Assembly: GCA_903907865.1 (NCBI GenBank)
Contig: CAIVPR010000141.1
Span: 62,001 to 126,000 of the forward strand
From: an uncultured Acidobacteriia bacterium
GTDB lineage: Bacteria; Acidobacteriota; Terriglobia; Bryobacterales; Bryobacteraceae
Reading direction: 5' to 3'
Length of the DNA: 64,000 nucleotides
Both the position numbers and the translations under genes were made by a program. Position 1 is the stretch's first letter. Every line of letters begins with the position of its first letter. The notes under the pieces were generated by a model, which ran no database searches, had not been told where the DNA came from, and saw only the letters and a program-made list of their open reading frames with translations. Positions 8,704 through 16,087 of the stretch are shown here, in pieces.

Positions 8704-10740
8704 GTGTCGCGCGTCGGCACATTCGGAATGGCCGGTTTGGCGCTCGCCGTGGTACTGGCGGGCGCCCAAGCCATTCGTGTCACCAATTCCGTGGGGATGG
8801 AGTTGGTGCGAATCCCGTCCGGCACGTTTCGAATGGGTGCCGAGGCCACTCCCCTGGCCCCCTCTCTGACCGCCGGATTTCCCGGTACCACCTCTGACCG
8901 TCCCCCCGACGGCGATTTCGACGAATCTCCCGCCCACCAAGTCACGCTGACGAAACCTTTCCTGATCGGGACCACCGAGGTTACGGTCGACCAGTTCCGC
9001 AAGTTCCGCCCCGATTATGACCCCGGAAAGCCCGGCGCGATCTACGCGACTGGTGTTAGTTGGTATGACGCCACGGCATACACCAAATGGTTGTCGGAGA
9101 AGGAAGGCAAGACCTATCGGCTGCCGACAGAGGCCGAATGGGAGTATGTCGCCCGCAACGCGGCGAAGTTCGGCGTTAAGAATATGGACGACGGCCCGGC
9201 GGAGTGGGTCCTCGATTGGCACGGCATGTACCCGGCGACGGCGCAGACCGATCCCGTAGGACCGGCTGGCGGATTTACGAAAGTTGTGCGCGGCGGGGGA
9301 CTTGACTACCGCCCCAATAAGAATGACGGTGGACGCCGGATGCCTGCCGAATTGGCATACTACCGGCGACCTGCCAACCGTGCATCCATCGCTCCTTCGT
9401 TTGCAGGGTATGGGCACGCCATCGGATTCCGCCTGGTCCAAGGCGAGATGCCGAAGACCGCGCCGACTCCGGTCGAGCTGCTGATGGTGCAGTCAGCCGT
9501 GAAGCAGTTGAAGCCGGATCTTTCACGCGGGCCGGATCCGAATGTACCGTGGTATCGGACCCGCCCTTTGTTTCCTGATCTCGGTGGAAAGTCGATGCGG
9601 GAGGTCGGCTGGAAGATCGGGTTCAAGCCGGGCATGGGCGCGGTGTACCACAATACGGCGGTCCAAGTTCTGGACAACGGCGACCTTCTGGCGGCGGATT
9701 ACAACACCGCGAAGATCGAGGATGACCCGGACCAGACCGTCCTCACGATGCGGTTGCGGTACGGGGCCGAGGACTGGGACATGCCGGAGCCGTGGCCGGA
9801 CTTCGCCGATGCTGCCGACGCCGCGCCCGTCCTGTGGAACGACAAGGGCAAACTTTGGTATTTCTTCGGGTCGCCGAGGCTCAGTGGGCCACCGTTCCAG
9901 TTCATGACGTCGACCGACAACGGGGCGACTTGGAGCGAGATCCAGTTTCCCAAACTGGTGGGCAAGGTTGGCCCGTACACGCCGCAACCGATCAACAGCA
10001 TCGTGCGGACCTCGGACGGCACCATCTATATGCCCGTGGATGGCGCCGGCGGGACGTCGGTGGTGTTCGCGTCTAAGGACGAGGGGGCAACGTGGCTCGA
10101 CACGGGGGGGAGCACGGGCGGGCGGCATACGACGCTGGTGGTCGGCAAGGACGGGACGACGCTGCTCGGATTCGGCGGCAAGAATACCAACATCGACGGG
10201 TCTATGCCGTTGTCGACGAGCCGGGATGGCGGCAAGACTTGGACCCAGACGAAGACGCAGTTCCGGGCGTTGAACAGCGGACAGAGGCCGAGCGTGATCC
10301 GGTTGAAGTCGGGGCGGCTGTTTTTCGTGGCGGACAAGTTTGCGATCAAGGGGCCGACCGAGCACGGGACCGGGGCATTTGTTGCGGTGAGCGACGATGA
10401 CGGGGGCTCGTGGAAGATGCGCAATTTGCCGGGGGTGAATACCGTCGGGTACACGACCGCGACGCAGGCACCGAATGGCGTGGTCCATGTTGTGACGTCG
10501 CACACCAAGCCGACGGACCTGCATATCGAGTTGAACGAGGCCTGGGTGTTGGGCGGCGAAGGAACTGCCAACAACCACGGCGTGTACCGCCTGCAAGGTC
10601 CGCGGGTTTTCAAATACCCCAATGGCCGGAAGCAGTGGGAAGCCCAGTTCAGAGACGGACGGCGGGTTGGCACTGAGACATGGTGGTCGGAGTCAGGCCG
10701 CAAGGAGTGGGAAAAGATCTGGGCGGCGGACGGGTCCTAG
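8704..10740 (+). CDS. FGE-sulfatase-like/sialidase fusion, probably truncated by an amber codon
   Basis: A 678-residue exported fusion. Residues 25-245 resemble the formylglycine-generating-enzyme (SUMF1) fold (GMELVRIPSGTFRMGAE, LPTEAEWEYVAR, VVRGGG, GFRLV). Residues 260-620 form a sialidase-like propeller with four Asp-box motifs (STDNGATW, SKDEGATW, SRDGGKTW, SDDDGGSW). The C-terminus has MORN-type repeats (KYPNGRKQWEAQFRDGRRVG). The TAG at 10738 interrupts them: the same frame continues as VWKAYGPDGRQTAESKWQGK to a TGA at 10822-10824, which overlaps the next start as GTGA. The intact gene was therefore probably 8704-10824. The substrate is unknown. Confidence 0.8.
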   Translation: MSRVGTFGMAGLALAVVLAGAQAIRVTNSVGMELVRIPSGTFRMGAEATPLAPSLTAGFPGTTSDRPPDGDFDESPAHQVTLTKPFLIGTTEVTVDQFRKFRPDYDPGKPGAIYATGVSWYDATAYTKWLSEKEGKTYRLPTEAEWEYVARNAAKFGVKNMDDGPAEWVLDWHGMYPATAQTDPVGPAGGFTKVVRGGGLDYRPNKNDGGRRMPAELAYYRRPANRASIAPSFAGYGHAIGFRLVQGEMPKTAPTPVELLMVQSAVKQLKPDLSRGPDPNVPWYRTRPLFPDLGGKSMREVGWKIGFKPGMGAVYHNTAVQVLDNGDLLAADYNTAKIEDDPDQTVLTMRLRYGAEDWDMPEPWPDFADAADAAPVLWNDKGKLWYFFGSPRLSGPPFQFMTSTDNGATWSEIQFPKLVGKVGPYTPQPINSIVRTSDGTIYMPVDGAGGTSVVFASKDEGATWLDTGGSTGGRHTTLVVGKDGTTLLGFGGKNTNIDGSMPLSTSRDGGKTWTQTKTQFRALNSGQRPSVIRLKSGRLFFVADKFAIKGPTEHGTGAFVAVSDDDGGSWKMRNLPGVNTVGYTTATQAPNGVVHVVTSHTKPTDLHIELNEAWVLGGEGTANNHGVYRLQGPRVFKYPNGRKQWEAQFRDGRRVGTETWWSESGRKEWEKIWAADGS

Positions 10741-10820
10741 GTATGGAAAGCGTACGGCCCGGATGGCCGCCAGACCGCCGAGTCCAAGTGGCAAGGCAAG
10801 CAACTGATCGAGGTGAAGCC

Positions 10821-12341
10821 GTGAAGATTTCCAGACGCGACGCCGTCAGAGGATCGCTTGCAGGAGTCGCGCCTTTGGCCGCGCAACTCACGCGTGCCGA
10901 GTTCCAGATCGAGCGCTGGGGCATCTTCGAGCAGGCACTTCAAGCCACGGTCCCCGGCAACCCGTTCACTGACGTCACATTCTCCGTCCAGTTCCGTTTC
11001 GGCAACCGCACGGTTGACACCCAAGGCTTCTACGACGGTGCCGACACCTGGCGCTTCCGCTTCTCGCCCGACGCCGAGGGCCAATGGACTTGGACGACCC
11101 GCTCCAACATCAAGGCGCTCGACGGCCAGACCGGGCGCTTCACCTGCTCCGCGCCCACCGGCAACAACCACGGGCCGGTCGTGGTCCGCAACACATCGCA
11201 CTTTGCGTACGCCGACGGCACCAAGTACTTCCCCTTCGGCACCACCTGCTACGCGTGGAACCACCAGTCGGACGAACTGGAACAGCAGACTCTCGATACC
11301 CTCCGCACCGCCGGTTTCAACAAGATGCGGATGTGCGTCTTCCCGAAGTGGTACACATACAACCACGGCGAGCCGCCACGGCATCCCTTCGAGCGCAATG
11401 CAAAAGGCGAGAGCGACTACACACGCTTCAACCCCGCCTTCTTCCAGCACCTTGAAATGCGCGTCTGGCAACTGGCGCAGATGGGTATCGAGGCCGACCT
11501 GATCCTGTTCCACCCCTACGACAACTGGGGCTACCAGAAGATGCCCGCAGAGGTGGACGACCGCTATCTCCGCTACGTGACGGCGCGGCTGGCGGCCTAC
11601 CGGAACGTGTGGTGGTCGATGGCGAACGAATGGGATCTGATGAAGTTCAAGACCCTCGCCGATTTCGACCGCTATTTCCGCATCGTGCAGGAGAACGACC
11701 CCTACCAGCGGCTGCGCTCGGTGCACCACAGCAAGGTGATGTACGACCACGGGAAGCCTTGGGCGACGCACGCCTCGATCCAGGACGACGATTTTTCCAA
11801 GACCCAACTCTGGCTCGATACCTTCCGCAAGCCGATCGTCTACGACGAGTGCAAGTACGAGGGCAACATCCCGCAGCGCTGGGGCAATATTTCGGCGCAG
11901 GAGATGACGCGGCGCTTCTGGCTGGCGGTGACGGGCGGGGCCTACGCAGGACACGGCGAGACCTATTTGAACACAGAGGGCTTTCAGAACGAGGGCGTTT
12001 TGTGGTGGTCGAAGGGCGGCAAACTGCGGGGCGAGAGCGCGCCGCGGATCGCGTTCCTGCGCAAGCTGTTGGAGGAAGGGCCGGTGGGCGGACTGACGCC
12101 GCTGCCGAATCCGTACTACCCAGGCGCGGCCAAGACCGGGGAGTATTACCTCTACTATTTGGATAACCACCAGCCGGTGGAGGCCGAGTTCGTGCTGCCG
12201 GACGGCGTCAAATTCCAGGCCGAGGTCATCGACCCTTGGAAGATGACCGTGCAACCGGTTGCGGGGACGGTCACTGGGAAAACGAAATTGAAGTTGCCGG
12301 GCGCGCCGTATCTGGCTGTCCGGTTCCGGAGGATTGCATGA
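10821..12341 (+). CDS. Exported DUF5060/DUF4038-type glycoside hydrolase
   Basis: A 506-residue protein beginning VKISRRDAVRGSLAG, a twin-arginine-like export signal. An N-terminal beta-sandwich (DUF5060-like: FEIERW-type start, TWRFRFSPDAEGQWTWTTRS) precedes a TIM-barrel glycosidase (DUF4038/DUF5605-like: PFGTTCYAWNHQ, FNKMRMCVFPKWY, VWWSMANEWDLM, KPIVYDECKYEGN). The glutamates in ANEWD and YDECKYEG are candidate catalytic acids. Family members act on plant-type polysaccharides; the actual substrate is not deducible. The GTG start sits in a GTGA overlap with the extended reading frame of the upstream fusion gene, and the stop overlaps the following ATG. Confidence 0.83.
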   Translation: MKISRRDAVRGSLAGVAPLAAQLTRAEFQIERWGIFEQALQATVPGNPFTDVTFSVQFRFGNRTVDTQGFYDGADTWRFRFSPDAEGQWTWTTRSNIKALDGQTGRFTCSAPTGNNHGPVVVRNTSHFAYADGTKYFPFGTTCYAWNHQSDELEQQTLDTLRTAGFNKMRMCVFPKWYTYNHGEPPRHPFERNAKGESDYTRFNPAFFQHLEMRVWQLAQMGIEADLILFHPYDNWGYQKMPAEVDDRYLRYVTARLAAYRNVWWSMANEWDLMKFKTLADFDRYFRIVQENDPYQRLRSVHHSKVMYDHGKPWATHASIQDDDFSKTQLWLDTFRKPIVYDECKYEGNIPQRWGNISAQEMTRRFWLAVTGGAYAGHGETYLNTEGFQNEGVLWWSKGGKLRGESAPRIAFLRKLLEEGPVGGLTPLPNPYYPGAAKTGEYYLYYLDNHQPVEAEFVLPDGVKFQAEVIDPWKMTVQPVAGTVTGKTKLKLPGAPYLAVRFRRIA

Positions 12342-13522
12342 GATTGACGACCAAGAGCTCCATCTGGCTGTGTTCCGTTTTGGCGCTGGCAGGGGCCAGC
12401 CGACCGGCGGACATCGCGTTCCGCACCCACATGATCGACCCCGGCTTCAGCGAAACGCTGGCCGTGGCCGACCTCAACAATGACGGCAAGCCCGACATCG
12501 TCTCCAGCGAGGCGTGGTACGAGGCGCCGAACTGGGTCAAGCACCCGCTACGCGAGATCGAGTTCGCCAGTAACTATGTGGATAACTTCAGCGACCTCGC
12601 GGTGGACGTGGATGGCGACGGCTGGATCGACATCGTCCAGTGCGGGTACTTCTCCAAGCGGATTGTGTGGCTGAAGAATCCGGGCGGCACCAAAGGGGCA
12701 AAGCCGGGCGGGAAGTGGGAGGAGCACGAGATCGACGCGAGCGGCCCCACCGAGTTCGCCTTCCTCGTCGACCTGAACAACGACGGCAAGGCGCTGGAAA
12801 TCCTGCCGGAGTTCGACCGCAAGGACATCCCGCTGGCGTGGTTCGAACTCAAGGGCGGGAAGTTCGTGAAGCACGTGGTGTCGAAGGTCAGCTACGGGCA
12901 CGGGATCGGGGTCGGCGACGTCAACGGTGACGGACGGAACGACATCCTGACGCCGATGGGGTGGCTGGAAGCGCCTGCGGATCTGAATTCGACCGCCGAG
13001 TGGACGTTTCACGCCACCGATTGGGCTGCGCCGGCGACGCCGGGTGGCAAAGCCGCGCAGTACGGATTCATGTACGTGCTGGACATCAACGGGGACGGTC
13101 GGGCCGACATCCTGACCACGGCGGCGCACGACTACGGCATTTTCTGGTTCGAGCAGAAAGCGGACGGTGGGTGGACGAAGCGGGTGATCGACACGACTTG
13201 GTCGCAATCGCACGCCTCGACGCTGGTGGATCTGAACGGCGACGGCCAGCTGGACTTGGTCACGGGCAAGCGCTACATGGCGCACAACGGGAATGATCCC
13301 GGCGAGCGGGAGCCGGTCGGAGTGTATTGGTACGAGTACCGGAAGGACGCCAAGGGCGCAATCGAGTGGATCCGGCACATTGTGGACTACGGCGGGCGGA
13401 TGGGCGGCGGCATGCAGATCGTGGTGAAGGATCTGGATGGCGACGGGGATCTCGATATTGTCAGCGGCGGCAAGGCTGGGTTGTTTTGGGCGGAAAATTT
13501 GTCGAAGGCGGCGAAGCGGTAG
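12338..13522 (+). CDS. FG-GAP/VCBS repeat exported protein
   Basis: A 394-residue exported protein (signal peptide KSSIWLCSVLALAGASRPAD) made of propeller repeats, each with a calcium-loop-like motif: DLNNDGKPDIV, DVDGDGWIDIV, DVNGDGRNDIL, DINGDGRADIL, DLNGDGQLDLV and DLDGDGDLDIV. It probably binds a ligand or carbohydrate outside the cell; no catalytic motif is seen. ATG at 12338 overlaps the stop of the glycosidase gene (ATGA), which supports both the start and cotranscription. The MFS transporter gene follows eight bases later. Confidence 0.85.
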   Translation: MRLTTKSSIWLCSVLALAGASRPADIAFRTHMIDPGFSETLAVADLNNDGKPDIVSSEAWYEAPNWVKHPLREIEFASNYVDNFSDLAVDVDGDGWIDIVQCGYFSKRIVWLKNPGGTKGAKPGGKWEEHEIDASGPTEFAFLVDLNNDGKALEILPEFDRKDIPLAWFELKGGKFVKHVVSKVSYGHGIGVGDVNGDGRNDILTPMGWLEAPADLNSTAEWTFHATDWAAPATPGGKAAQYGFMYVLDINGDGRADILTTAAHDYGIFWFEQKADGGWTKRVIDTTWSQSHASTLVDLNGDGQLDLVTGKRYMAHNGNDPGEREPVGVYWYEYRKDAKGAIEWIRHIVDYGGRMGGGMQIVVKDLDGDGDLDIVSGGKAGLFWAENLSKAAKR

Positions 13523-13529
13523 CGGCCGG

Positions 13530-14681
13530 ATGACTTCGATCCGCAAGGCGTGGTTTTCCACGGTCGCGAACTTCGTGCTGCACGGCATGGTGGTGGCGAC
13601 TTGGGTGTCGCGAATTCCGGCGATCCAGTCGCGCACGGGCTTGAATCCGGCGCAGTTTGGGGTGGCGCTGCTGGGGTCGGCGTGCGGGTCGGTGCTGGCA
13701 ATTCCGTGCTGCGGGTGGTTGGTGACGCGGTTCGGGAGCTCGCGGATCACACTCGCGACGGCAATCGGATTCTGCGCAACGCTGGTGCCGATCGCCGGAG
13801 CCACCGGGATGGTGTCGCTGTTCCTGGGGCTGGTCTTTCTCGGCGCGATGGCGGGGATGCTGGACGTCTCAATGAACGTGCAGGCGGTCGAGGTGGAACA
13901 GGCGTTGGGGAAACCGACAATGTCGCGCTTCCACGCCATGTGGAGCTTGGGCGGCATGGCGGGGGCGGCGCTGGGCGGAGTGGTTGCGGCGCGGTCGGTT
14001 GCCCCGGTGTGGCATTTCGCGGTGGCGGCGGCGGTCTTGGCTACGGTCGCGGTCTTGATGGCTCCGGGCATGATCGACACCCATGGCGGGGTCGCGCAGA
14101 AGGGACACCGGCTGCCGTTCCGTGAAATCCCGCCGAGCCTGCTGGCAATCTGCGCGATCGCGTTCTGCCTTTTGACGTCTGAAGGCGCGATGGCGGACTG
14201 GGTCGCGATCTACCTGCGGGATACGCTGAAGGCCGGGCCGGGCATGGCGACGTCGGGCTACACGGTCTTTTCCGCCGCGATGTGCACGTTCCGGCTGATG
14301 GGCGACTCCATCACGCACCGGCTGGGCGCGGTGCGGACGGTGCGGTACGCGAGCCTGCTGGCGGCGTGCGGGGTGGGTTTGGCGATTTCGGCGCAGTCGG
14401 TGTGGTGGGCGCTGCCGGGCTTCGCGATGACCGGGGCCGGGTTTTCGGTGATCGTGCCGTTGGCCTACGGGGCGGGCGGACGGGTGCCGGGAGTCAGCGC
14501 CGGGGCGGGTGTGGCGACGGTGACTGGGATCGGGTACGTGGGCTTCCTGCTGGGTCCGCCGTTGATCGGATTTACGGCGCAGGCGGTGTCGATGCGGGCG
14601 GGGTTGGGGATTGTCGCGGGGTTTAGTTTGGTGGCGACGGTGCTGGCGGGGTTTGTGGAACCGGGGCAGGGGGACACGTGA
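13530..14681 (+). CDS. Major facilitator superfamily transporter
   Basis: A 383-residue membrane protein with about twelve hydrophobic helices and an MFS loop motif (GWLVTRFGSSRIT) between helices 2 and 3. It resembles the YbjJ-like subgroup (ANFVLHGMVVATWVSRIPAI near the start, SMNVQAVEVEQALGKPTMSR in the middle). Substrate unknown. The ATG at 13530 is chosen because it immediately precedes the first helix and lies just after the FG-GAP stop; the open frame extends further upstream without support. As the last gene of the carbohydrate run, it might move the released product, but this is only inference from position. Confidence 0.87.
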   Translation: MTSIRKAWFSTVANFVLHGMVVATWVSRIPAIQSRTGLNPAQFGVALLGSACGSVLAIPCCGWLVTRFGSSRITLATAIGFCATLVPIAGATGMVSLFLGLVFLGAMAGMLDVSMNVQAVEVEQALGKPTMSRFHAMWSLGGMAGAALGGVVAARSVAPVWHFAVAAAVLATVAVLMAPGMIDTHGGVAQKGHRLPFREIPPSLLAICAIAFCLLTSEGAMADWVAIYLRDTLKAGPGMATSGYTVFSAAMCTFRLMGDSITHRLGAVRTVRYASLLAACGVGLAISAQSVWWALPGFAMTGAGFSVIVPLAYGAGGRVPGVSAGAGVATVTGIGYVGFLLGPPLIGFTAQAVSMRAGLGIVAGFSLVATVLAGFVEPGQGDT

Positions 14682-14712
14682 AGTCGTTACAATGGGATCG
14701 AGGGAGCTTCTG

Positions 14713-14928
14713 ATGGAACGCCAATACGACGTGGTGGTCGAGCGGGACGAGGAGGGCTATTACGTGGCCAGTGTTCCGCAGCTCCCAGGGTGCCATACGC
14801 AGGCGCGTTCATTGGACCAGCTCACAGAACGGATCCGCGAGGCCGTGGACCTGTACTTGGAAGTTGAGGGGGCTCCGGCGGGAACGCTGGAATTTGTCGG
14901 AATCCAGAGGATCACCATCGCCGCATGA
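14713..14928 (+). CDS. hicB: HicB-family antitoxin
   Basis: A 71-residue protein with the partial RNase H-like fold of HicB (YDVVVERDEEGYYVASVPQL then PGCHTQARSLDQLTERIREA). HicB binds and blocks the HicA mRNA interferase and usually represses its own promoter. No C-terminal DNA-binding domain is present, so autoregulation may depend on other factors. ATG at 14713 has GGGAGC upstream. The stop overlaps the start of the toxin gene (ATGA at 14925-14928). Confidence 0.9.
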   Translation: MERQYDVVVERDEEGYYVASVPQLPGCHTQARSLDQLTERIREAVDLYLEVEGAPAGTLEFVGIQRITIAA

Positions 14929-15149
14929 GCCGCCACCCCCGCGTGACGGGTATGGAGGTGGTTCAAGCCCTCCAACGCGCTGGATTCGCCGTAGTGCGAA
15001 TTCGTGGGAGCAATCATTTCCTTCGGCACGCGGACGGTAGAACGACTGTCGTTCCCGTTCATGCCGGTGACGATATCGGACCGGGGCTGTTACAGAAAAT
15101 CCTCCGAGACTGTCGAATCACCGTGGATGCGTTTCGGCAGTTGATGTAG
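14925..15149 (+). CDS. hicA: HicA-family mRNA interferase toxin
   Basis: A 74-residue HicA toxin with the double-stranded RNA-binding-like fold. The conserved active-site histidine is His31 in RGSNHFLRH, followed by the typical VPVHAGDDIGPGLLQKILRD. It cleaves mRNA when free of HicB, stopping growth. The order here is antitoxin first, the reverse of the classic hicAB. It begins a short accessory stretch together with the TIR-ATPase remnant 60 bases downstream. Confidence 0.92.
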   Translation: MSRHPRVTGMEVVQALQRAGFAVVRIRGSNHFLRHADGRTTVVPVHAGDDIGPGLLQKILRDCRITVDAFRQLM

Positions 15150-15209
15150 GGGGCGGTCCGCATGGCGCAGCACCTTTGATATATCCTGAAATCTCACGGA
15201 ATTCAGGGC

Positions 15210-16082
15210 ATGCGCATTTTCGTCAGTTACTCCCACCGACAGAAAGACTGGGTCCGGGGCGACCTTGTGCCCGTGCTCAATGCTTGGGGTGCCGAAGTAC
15301 TCATCGACTACGAACGGTTCGAGGCTGGCATCGCGCTTCCGAAGCAGGTGGACGACCTCCAATCGCGTGCCGACGTTCACCTGCTTGTCCTGACGCCGGA
15401 CCTCGCCTTGGACGAATACGAGAACATCGACGTCAAGATCGGCGGAGGCGTGTTCCCCAAGGATCTGCTGGCCGTGATCCGCGAGTCCATCCAACAGCAC
15501 AGGCACATCATCTGGCTCTTCGCGGGCAGCCACCAGATCACGGAACTGAAGCACGCCGAGTGGACGTCATACCTCGTCTCGGCGCGCACCATTGAAATCC
15601 CGTTCTTTACCCTGGATGAAACGCGCCTCCTGCTGACGGACCCGCTGAAGCACTCCGAACTCTTCCGGCAGGTCGGCAAGCGCCCGCAGTTCGACCCCGA
15701 GTTGTGGGGGCCGGGCGGGATCGAGCGGGTCCACGCCGAGGCTGGTGGGTGGCCGCACCTGCTGCAGTTGATCGCTGAAAACCTGGTCGATTTCCTGAAC
15801 AACGAGGGCGCACCGCACGTGACGCCGGACCTGATGGAGCGGGCGCTGGACGAGGCCGTGGTGTCGGGCCAGAATGTGCTGTACCAGTTGATGCGGGGCG
15901 AGTCGGTGTTGCCCGGGGAGTGGGAGTATTTGCGCGGCTTCCGCGACCGGGCTGAACAGATGCCGCCGGCGGATGAGGCGGTGCGGGCGTCGTTGTTGCG
16001 TCGGCAGTTGGTGGTGGCGGCAAACGGTGCGTGGAGGTTGCGGGTACCGTTGATGGGTCGGTGGCTGAGGTTACGGGGGTGA
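15210..16082 (+). CDS. TIR/STAND-type ATPase protein with apparent internal deletion
   Basis: A 290-residue protein. Residues 1-63 match the first half of a TIR domain (MRIFVSYSHRQKDWV, VLNAWGAEVLIDYERF, DVHLLVLTPD). From about residue 66 the sequence becomes the second half of a P-loop ATPase: a Walker B-like LALDEYENID, then HIIWLFAGSHQITEL, a helical lid and a C-terminal winged-helix-like part (ESVLPGEWEYLRGFRDRAEQ). The second half of the TIR domain, including the usual catalytic-glutamate region, and the ATPase Walker A loop are absent. This suggests an in-frame deletion in a former TIR-NTPase defence-type protein. The stop overlaps the next possible start as GTGA. Confidence 0.72.
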   Translation: MRIFVSYSHRQKDWVRGDLVPVLNAWGAEVLIDYERFEAGIALPKQVDDLQSRADVHLLVLTPDLALDEYENIDVKIGGGVFPKDLLAVIRESIQQHRHIIWLFAGSHQITELKHAEWTSYLVSARTIEIPFFTLDETRLLLTDPLKHSELFRQVGKRPQFDPELWGPGGIERVHAEAGGWPHLLQLIAENLVDFLNNEGAPHVTPDLMERALDEAVVSGQNVLYQLMRGESVLPGEWEYLRGFRDRAEQMPPADEAVRASLLRRQLVVAANGAWRLRVPLMGRWLRLRG

Positions 16083-16087
16083 AACGG

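Noticed and set aside
12548-14080. A minus-strand frame of 510 codons over the FG-GAP and MFS genes
   Set aside because: It covers two well-supported sense genes and shows no motifs.
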